DNA of 8,470 nt, from NCBI GenBank assembly GCA_017476305.1, contig JAFVAA010000201.1, positions 1-8,470 on the forward strand, read 5' to 3'. Both the position numbers and the translations under genes were made by a program. This DNA comes from Lachnospiraceae bacterium. GTDB lineage: Bacteria; Bacillota; Clostridia; Lachnospirales; Lachnospiraceae. Below the pieces are notes generated by a model. The model was not told the origin of the DNA. It made no database searches and saw only the letters and a program-made list of their open reading frames with translations. This document shows, piece after piece, positions 5,103 to 8,470 of this stretch. The number at the start of each line of letters is the position of its first letter. Positions within the stretch are counted from its first letter, which is position 1.

Positions 5103-5822
5103 ATGCAGTTAGGAAATAGAGCAGAAAAAAGAGTAGTGGAAAAACGGATTTTTCAAAATAAAAAAGAGGATACCGACGGTGAGAAGACCGGGGCAAAGAT
5201 CATACCGATCCGGGGAATCGATGAGAAGGAGATTCCTGTGCGAAGGGCAGGAAAGACGCCCAGACAGAAGCAGGAAAATGGCAGATTTATCGCCACGGTC
5301 TGTATGGCGGTCTTTCTATGCTTCACGATGGGCTTTTGTGTCGTCCAGTCTGTTCGCAGCATAAACAGCGGAACGCAGGTGATCAATCTCAATGCGCCGA
5401 ATCAGGTGGTCGAGACGAATGAAGAGGGAGATGGAAAGTCGCTGGATGTGGACGCACTCGCAAAAAAGATATTAGATAACGTAGCGTTTGATGTGGAGCT
5501 GGATAAACTGGAGGATTCTGTGGCAGAAGGGATGATCTCGGTGACGGATGGAACGAAGCTGCAGATTTATATGGGGAATGGAACGAATGCGGATGAGGTC
5601 GTGCTCATGACTGCATTAAACGAAAAGGACGCGGAGAAGAACCAGGAGTATGTAGAGGAGCATATCAGCGAGATAAAAAAGCAGTTTGCGCTCTATAACC
5701 CGAAGCAGGTGAGAAAGATAGATAACGCTGTGAAGATTCGTTCCGGCTGCTATGTAATCGTTTGTATCACTTCAGATACAGAAACGGCAAAAAGTACGAT
5801 CGAAACATTTCTGAAGCAGTAG
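5103..5822 (+). CDS. Membrane-anchored DUF4358 protein
   Basis: 239 residues from ATG 5103 (249 from 5073). Residues 1-60 are strongly basic and predicted cytoplasmic. Residues 62-84 form one membrane segment. Residues about 115-235 look like the DUF4358 domain: LAKKILDNVAFDVELDKLED (119-138), then IYMGNGTNADEVVLMTA (155-171), QFALYNPKQVRKIDN (194-208) and SGCYVIVCITSD (214-225). The pattern of a residue pair DE followed by a Tyr-Asn-Pro turn and a final 'gnYvv' strand fits that family. The function of DUF4358 is not known to me, but such genes are often found beside DHHW and MBOAT genes in Clostridia, as here. Topology places the domain outside the cell. Unlike many relatives that start as lipoproteins, this one has a long cytoplasmic tail. 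The DHHW gene follows after 46 bases. Confidence 0.82.
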   Translation: MQLGNRAEKRVVEKRIFQNKKEDTDGEKTGAKIIPIRGIDEKEIPVRRAGKTPRQKQENGRFIATVCMAVFLCFTMGFCVVQSVRSINSGTQVINLNAPNQVVETNEEGDGKSLDVDALAKKILDNVAFDVELDKLEDSVAEGMISVTDGTKLQIYMGNGTNADEVVLMTALNEKDAEKNQEYVEEHISEIKKQFALYNPKQVRKIDNAVKIRSGCYVIVCITSDTETAKSTIETFLKQ

Positions 5823-5858
5823 GACAGTTCCTGAGAGACGGATGGATATGTTTGAAGT

Positions 5859-5864
5859 GGAGGG
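5859..5864 (+). promoter_or_regulatory. Ribosome binding site favouring ATG 5869
   Basis: GGAGGG precedes ATG 5869 by four bases. Upstream in-frame ATGs at 5842 and 5848 lack a good Shine-Dalgarno, and starting there would put an acidic stretch before the Lys-Arg-Arg of the membrane signal. Confidence 0.6.
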
Positions 5865-5868
5865 AAAC

Positions 5869-7074
5869 ATGAAAAGAAGGATAGCTTATATTTGTGCTGC
5901 TGTGGTTTTACTGGGATTGATCACAGGAATTTGCGTATATCGCATCCAGGCGAAAAACGGATTCGGACATTTAGGAAAGGAAATTATTTATTTCGGAGAT
6001 TCTTCGGAGGATACATCCGGAGATGCCCCTCCGGAGGATACAGAGGAGGCAGACGGTGAGGAAAAGCAGCCTTCTGCGGAAAAAGAGGAGTTCTCAGAGG
6101 AGGAAGGGCAGACTGCGGAAGCGACGGTGACGCCAGAGGCGACGGAGGAACCATATCCGGTCATAAAGACGAGCGAAAAGCTGAAGATGTATGACAGTAC
6201 CGGAACTGTGGTAGCCGGGGATACGGGATTTGAGCTTTATAATTATGTGGAGAGCAGTGCGAGCCGCTATGCAAAAGCGATCAATAAATTCACAAAAGAG
6301 GTGGATCAAAGTGTCAGTGTGTATGAAATGGTGATTCCTACGAGTGTGGGGATCACGTTTCCGGATAATAAAGTGAAGAAGATCAATAGCAGTGATCAGA
6401 AAGAGGCACTGGAGAAAATTGAAAAAAAACTGTCCGGCAGGGAAAGGTTCATATCGCTATATGATGTGATGATGCGGCATAGGGATGAATATATCTATTT
6501 TCGGACGGATCATCACTGGACACAGCTGGGGGCGTATTATGCCTACACAGCCTTCTGTCAGGAAAAGGGGTTAGAGGCAAATCCGGTTACCGCTTATGAA
6601 AAAAAGGTGTCTGAGGGATTTTTAGGTTCCATCTATGTGGATGCGGATAAAAATCCGGATTTAAGGCAGGATGATGTGGAGATGTATTATCCTGTCAGCA
6701 AACATCTGCAAATGCAGTACAAGGATTCTGAAAACAGATATAAGGACGGAGCTGTGATTTCCGATCCGACAAACTTCGGCATCAGTGGAAAGTATCTGGC
6801 TTTTTTGTGCGGAGATAACCCGTATACTCTTATTGTAAACAATGAAAAACAGGATGGCAGCAGCTGTATTGTAGTCAAGGAGTCCTTTGGGAATGCCTTC
6901 GTTCCGTTTTTAGCAGACCACTATGAACGGATCTATGTAATCGATTATCGCTACTGGGATGGGAACCTGAAGGATCTCGTGAAGACAAAAAGAGCGAAAG
7001 AGGTTTTATTCCTCAATAACATTTCCATGACAAGAAATGCATATCTGATCGGAATGTTAGCTAAGATTTTATAA
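5869..7074 (+). CDS. DHHW family protein (AlgX/AlgJ-like, SGNH-type)
   Basis: 401 residues. MKRR plus a hydrophobic stretch (5-24) form a signal anchor. Residues 44-97 are a low-complexity acidic, Thr/Pro-rich linker, probably spanning the wall. The extracytoplasmic domain runs from about 100 to 401. It holds VYEMVIPTSVGITFPD (151-166), the name-giving YFRTDHHWTQLGAYYAY (210-226), IVVKESFGNAFVPFLADHY (334-352) and IDYRYW (358-363). By analogy with AlgX/AlgJ, Asp214 and His216 with Ser339 would form an SGNH-type catalytic triad that moves an acetyl or other acyl group onto a glycan; this assignment is inference. The next gene is an MBOAT transporter/transferase, the usual partner, 66 bases downstream. 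The glycan acted on is unknown; no glycan-synthesis gene is in view. Confidence 0.9.
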   Translation: MKRRIAYICAAVVLLGLITGICVYRIQAKNGFGHLGKEIIYFGDSSEDTSGDAPPEDTEEADGEEKQPSAEKEEFSEEEGQTAEATVTPEATEEPYPVIKTSEKLKMYDSTGTVVAGDTGFELYNYVESSASRYAKAINKFTKEVDQSVSVYEMVIPTSVGITFPDNKVKKINSSDQKEALEKIEKKLSGRERFISLYDVMMRHRDEYIYFRTDHHWTQLGAYYAYTAFCQEKGLEANPVTAYEKKVSEGFLGSIYVDADKNPDLRQDDVEMYYPVSKHLQMQYKDSENRYKDGAVISDPTNFGISGKYLAFLCGDNPYTLIVNNEKQDGSSCIVVKESFGNAFVPFLADHYERIYVIDYRYWDGNLKDLVKTKRAKEVLFLNNISMTRNAYLIGMLAKIL

Positions 7075-7140
7075 AATCGCATGGAATTTGTTATATTTTC
7101 TGTCTGGTGTTCGTCATAGCAGCGTGGCATGGAGGAAAAA

Positions 7141-8470
7141 ATGGTTTTTAGCAGTTTGGTATTTTTGTGTGCCTTTTTACCAGTCGTTTTGGCACTGTAT
7201 ATAATATGTCCTAAAAAATATAAAAATTTCTGGCTGATGATTTCCAGTCTTTTCTTTTATGCGTGGGGCGAGCCGAAATATATTTTCATAATGATATTTT
7301 CTACAGTTTTTGATTATGCCAACGGAAGACTTTTGGAATACTTCGATGAGCAGAAGTTTGAAAAGGAGAAGCAGGATAAATTCCGAAAAATTGTTCTGGC
7401 GGTTTCCGTAGTTGGAAATTTGGGGATTCTTTTTGTATTCAAATATTTTGATCTTTTGCTTTCCAGCTGGAATCAGTTGACCGGTTCGAATATAGGGCTT
7501 TTCCATCTGGCACTTCCGATCGGAATTTCCTTTTACACCTTTCAGACCATGTCCTATACCATTGACGTTTACAGAAGAACCGTTAAGGCACAGCATGATT
7601 TTATTTCCTTTGCAATGTATGTGAGCATGTTTCCACAGCTTATCGCAGGTCCGATTGTTCGCTATAAATGGGTGGAAAAGCAGATGGTAGGCAGGTCTGT
7701 GACAGTGGAGGCGTGGACGGCTGGAATGCAGCGGTTTCTCATAGGTCTCGCAAAAAAGGTACTTTTGGCAAATCAGGTCGGCTTTTTATGGGACGATATC
7801 GCTGCTTCGACACCGAATGAGCTTAGTATAGCCGGTGCATGGCTGGGCGCGTTCGCATATACCTTTCAGATTTACTTTGATTTTTCGGGATATTCGGATA
7901 TGGCGATCGGGCTTGGGAAAATGTTTGGTTTTTCTTTTGCGGAGAATTTAATGCATCCGTATGAATCGAAAAGTATTACGGAATTTTGGAGAAGATGGCA
8001 TATTTCTCTGAGCGGCTGGTTCAAAGATTATGTTTACATTACCCTGGGCGGCAACAGAAAAGGCAGGGCAAGACAGATCTTGAATATGTTCATTGTCTGG
8101 TTCTTGACGGGATTCTGGCATGGGGCTTCCTGGAATTTTGTGTTATGGGGGCTGTATTACTTTGCCATCCTGTTAGTAGAGAAGCTGGTACTGCGAAAGG
8201 AAATGGAATGCTGGCCGGATTTTTTACGGCATGTTTATACGAAATTTATCATTGTGACCGGCTGGATGCTCTTTGCAAATGAAAATTTCGGGAAGATGGG
8301 AATTTATCTAAAGACCATGTTTGGAATTCGGGGGGATTTTCTCAATGATACCGCAATTTACCAGTGGAGAACCCATTTTTTCTTTTTCGTGATTCTTTTT
8401 CTGGCATCCACTACACTGCCACAGCGTTTGTGGAAAAAATTCAAGGAGAGGATCTGGGGAGACAGGGACG
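7141..8470 (+). CDS. MBOAT family O-acyltransferase (partial, C-terminus beyond right edge)
   Basis: The frame is open from ATG 7141 to the edge, giving 443 residues. GGAGGA at 7131-7136 precedes it; an in-frame ATG at 7129 overlaps this site and is less likely. It is a polytopic membrane protein of the AlgI/DltB/PatA type that passes an acyl group from a cytoplasmic donor to an outer acceptor. Typical landmarks: FFYAWGEPKYI (37-47), LPIGISFYTFQTMSYTIDVY (127-146), FPQLIAGPIVRY (164-175), FQIYFDFSGYSDMAIGLGKM (242-261), FWRRWHISLSGWFKDYVYI (282-300) with His287, LGGNR (302-306), and WFLTGFWHGASWNFVLWG with the invariant active-site His327. Family length is about 460-500, so only a short C-terminal part is missing. 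It works with the DHHW protein upstream. The acyl group is probably acetyl, but the sequence does not settle this. Confidence 0.96.
   Translation, partial: MVFSSLVFLCAFLPVVLALYIICPKKYKNFWLMISSLFFYAWGEPKYIFIMIFSTVFDYANGRLLEYFDEQKFEKEKQDKFRKIVLAVSVVGNLGILFVFKYFDLLLSSWNQLTGSNIGLFHLALPIGISFYTFQTMSYTIDVYRRTVKAQHDFISFAMYVSMFPQLIAGPIVRYKWVEKQMVGRSVTVEAWTAGMQRFLIGLAKKVLLANQVGFLWDDIAASTPNELSIAGAWLGAFAYTFQIYFDFSGYSDMAIGLGKMFGFSFAENLMHPYESKSITEFWRRWHISLSGWFKDYVYITLGGNRKGRARQILNMFIVWFLTGFWHGASWNFVLWGLYYFAILLVEKLVLRKEMECWPDFLRHVYTKFIIVTGWMLFANENFGKMGIYLKTMFGIRGDFLNDTAIYQWRTHFFFFVILFLASTTLPQRLWKKFKERIWGDRD

Noticed and set aside
5842..5868. ATG 5842 or 5848 as start of the DHHW protein
   Set aside because: Neither has a convincing ribosome site, while ATG 5869 follows GGAGGG and begins a standard signal anchor.
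7177..7596. Minus-strand open frame of 139 codons inside the MBOAT gene
   Set aside because: It is antisense to a strongly conserved membrane protein gene and has no recognisable domain or ribosome site.
7986..8282. Plus-strand open frame of 98 codons within the MBOAT gene in another frame
   Set aside because: It lies wholly within the conserved MBOAT coding frame, including both conserved histidines; it is a frame shadow.

Overview
The window reads as chromosomal DNA of a low-to-mid GC Firmicute, most likely a gut Lachnospiraceae-type Clostridium relative. This rests on protein style only: a PqqD/HPr-kinase-like fusion, DUF4358 and DHHW proteins, a Na/Pi-PhoU transporter, strong GGAGG ribosome sites and tRNAs without an encoded CCA. 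No mobile element, CRISPR array, rRNA or phage gene was seen. Gene order suggests four transcription units.

Left part (1-1676). A minus-strand gene enters from the left edge (5' end at 885). It encodes an N-terminal PqqD-like peptide-binding domain followed by an HPr-kinase-like P-loop. It is divergent from a 131-residue plus-strand protein (1281-1676) that has a leader-like, non-hydrophobic N-terminus and a beta-rich body framed by two cysteines. The 395-base region between them is dense: a clear promoter on each strand, a perfect palindrome over the minus-strand -10 box, a long imperfect inverted repeat over its -35 box, a stable mini-hairpin, and a series of A-tracts spaced about one helical turn apart. 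This divergent pair is the best candidate for a poorly described system, possibly peptide or protein modification and export.

Middle part (1677-4717). A promoter and a hairpin-containing leader of about 170 bases precede a Na+/phosphate cotransporter with a cytoplasmic PhoU-like domain and a long Lys/Glu tail. A membrane-anchored DUF218 (YdcF/SanA/ElyC-type) protein follows closely. A run of ten G lies directly before the likely start of the second gene. A bidirectional terminator closes the unit.

Right part (4718-8470). Two minus-strand tRNA genes, Val(TAC) then elongator Met(CAT), are driven by a near-consensus promoter and end at the shared terminator. Divergent from them is a plus-strand operon: a membrane-anchored DUF4358 protein, a DHHW (AlgX/AlgJ-like SGNH-type) protein, and an MBOAT O-acyltransferase cut by the right edge. 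Together the last two look like an acyl-transfer machine for a cell-envelope or secreted glycan. MBOAT would carry the acyl group across the membrane and DHHW would act outside; DUF4358 is an accessory of unknown role.
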